NCBI GenBank assembly: GCA_903958285.1
Contig: CAJBSR010000269.1
Coordinates: 1-14,064 of the forward strand
Direction: 5' to 3'
Source of the DNA: an uncultured Sphingomonadales bacterium
Lineage (GTDB): Bacteria > Pseudomonadota > Alphaproteobacteria > Sphingomonadales > Sphingomonadaceae
DNA length: 14,064 nt
Shown: positions 13,207 to 14,064 of the stretch, one piece after another
Layout of the letters: each line of letters opens with the position of its first letter
How positions within the stretch are numbered: the stretch's first letter is position 1
Program-made: the position numbers and the translations under genes
Notes under the pieces: generated by a model
What the model saw: the letters and a program-made list of their open reading frames with translations, nothing else
The model's database searches: none
What the model was told of the DNA's origin: nothing

Positions 13207-14064
13207 TAGCGAACGGGGTTTGTGGCGGGGGCGACCGCTAAGGCCTGAGGGCCGAGGCCAGCTTCCCGCCTGATATCTTCCGATGTCTGTCGGGATCCAT
13301 CATGGCTCCAGCCCGGCGGCGCAAATACATAACAAAACCGCTGCCACAGCGTAATGCCGGGTGTGGTCGCGTCTTTGGCGATGCCGATATATTCGTGACT
13401 GATCACCTTCAAAATGTTGAAGGTCTTTAGATTCTTGACCAAGCCATAGACCGGCTTTTCACGATCATCTTCCGCAACGAAGCTGCCGAACAAGCGGTCC
13501 CAGATGATGAAGGTCCCCGCATAATTCGCATCCAGATAGCGCGGGTTATTGGCGTGGTGGACGCGGTGATGCGATGGCGTGTTGAAGAGGAATTCAACCC
13601 AGCGGGGGAGTTTGTTGACGGTCTCGGTGTGGAGCATGAACTGGTAAGTCGCGTTGAGGACGCCGCAGAACGTGACCATGACCGGATCAAAGCCGACAAG
13701 CACCAACGGTATTTTGAACAGCATCGTGCCGGTGAAATGCTTCGTCCAACCCTGCCGCAGGGCGACGGCCAGATTATATTCCTCACTGGAATGATGCACG
13801 ACATGCATCGCCCAGACCCAGCGGACCCGGTGGGCCACGCGGTGGTGGCAGTAAAAGCGCAGATCATCAAGGAAGAAGCACAGCAGAAATGTGCCGGCGG
13901 TCACAGGCAGGCTGTAGACCTGAAAGGGTGCCACCATCGCCAATATGCCCAGCGTGATGAACGCCGAAAAGCCGTTGATTGGGTCACTCAGCAGGCCCGT
14001 CGCAATGCCGGTCAACGCATCCTTGGCGGGCATTTTCCCGCGGGCGCGCCAAAGCTTGATCGCC
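13206..14064 (-). CDS. Sterol desaturase / fatty acid hydroxylase family protein, N-terminus outside the window
   Basis: A membrane di-iron oxygenase that hydroxylates or desaturates a lipid such as a sterol, carotenoid, fatty acid or sphingoid chain. Counting from an internal ATG at 14033, the histidine boxes are His64-x3-His68, His77-x2-His80-His81 and His155-His156-x2-His159-His160, with hydrophobic segments around 22-56 and 103-128. The frame stays open upstream of that ATG to the window end, and the extra residues IKLWRARGK followed by MPAKDALTGIATG match the usual family segment just after the first membrane helix. The true start therefore almost certainly lies beyond the right edge and about 40-60 residues are missing. 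It overlaps the following membrane-protein gene. In sphingomonads this family could act on sphingolipids or hopanoids, but the substrate is not identifiable here. Confidence 0.9.
   Translation of the reverse strand, partial: AIKLWRARGKMPAKDALTGIATGLLSDPINGFSAFITLGILAMVAPFQVYSLPVTAGTFLLCFFLDDLRFYCHHRVAHRVRWVWAMHVVHHSSEEYNLAVALRQGWTKHFTGTMLFKIPLVLVGFDPVMVTFCGVLNATYQFMLHTETVNKLPRWVEFLFNTPSHHRVHHANNPRYLDANYAGTFIIWDRLFGSFVAEDDREKPVYGLVKNLKTFNILKVISHEYIGIAKDATTPGITLWQRFCYVFAPPGWSHDGSRQTSEDIRREAGLGPQALAVAPATNPVR

Noticed and set aside
1..14064. tRNA or rRNA genes, CRISPR arrays, prophage or complete insertion sequences
   Set aside because: Gaps between genes are at most about 190 nt and none shows cloverleaf-like, regularly spaced repeat or transposase-coding sequence.

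Overview
The window looks like chromosomal DNA of an alphaproteobacterium, most plausibly a sphingomonad. The basis is moderate-to-high GC, dense gene packing with start/stop overlaps, the codon style and the gene families present. This is an inference from composition and gene content; there is no rRNA or other marker gene in the window to fix the genus.

Left part (59-5298): a GcvA-type LysR regulator on the plus strand runs tail-to-tail into a block of four minus-strand genes. In transcription order these are an NAD-type short-chain dehydrogenase (SDR), a PlsC-type acyltransferase, a 3-hydroxyisobutyrate-dehydrogenase-family (beta-HAD) oxidoreductase and a PuuC-like aldehyde dehydrogenase (ALDH). 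The last two are 17 nt apart and almost certainly one transcription unit. The acyltransferase is separated by gaps on both sides and is probably a lipid gene unrelated to its neighbours.

Centre (5462-12644): a tight plus-strand operon of four genes, with a 3-nt gap, then 1-nt and 4-nt overlaps. It encodes two consecutive, diverged dimethylglycine/sarcosine-dehydrogenase-like flavoproteins (FAD oxidoreductase fused to a GcvT folate domain), a GbcA-like Rieske oxygenase with the Glu-type bridging residue of quaternary-ammonium demethylases, and a zinc-free MDR/quinone-oxidoreductase-like dehydrogenase. The SDR is transcribed divergently from the same 163-bp intergenic region, which contains two palindromes next to weak promoter-like hexamers.

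Reading these together, the best hypothesis is a stepwise N-demethylation pathway. The Rieske enzyme would remove the first methyl of a quaternary ammonium compound (as formaldehyde). The two flavoproteins would remove the second and third methyls onto tetrahydrofolate. The SDR, MDR, beta-HAD and ALDH enzymes would oxidise the carbon skeleton or the aldehydes released. Glycine betaine is the simplest substrate, but four extra dehydrogenases suggest a hydroxylated or longer betaine. No Rieske reductase and no transporter is visible, so these must lie elsewhere.

Right part (12649-14064): on the minus strand, a sterol-desaturase/fatty-acid-hydroxylase-family membrane enzyme, cut by the window edge at its N-terminus, overlaps the start of an unrecognised polytopic membrane protein. 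No rRNA, tRNA, CRISPR array, phage or intact mobile element was seen. No gap between genes exceeds about 190 bases.
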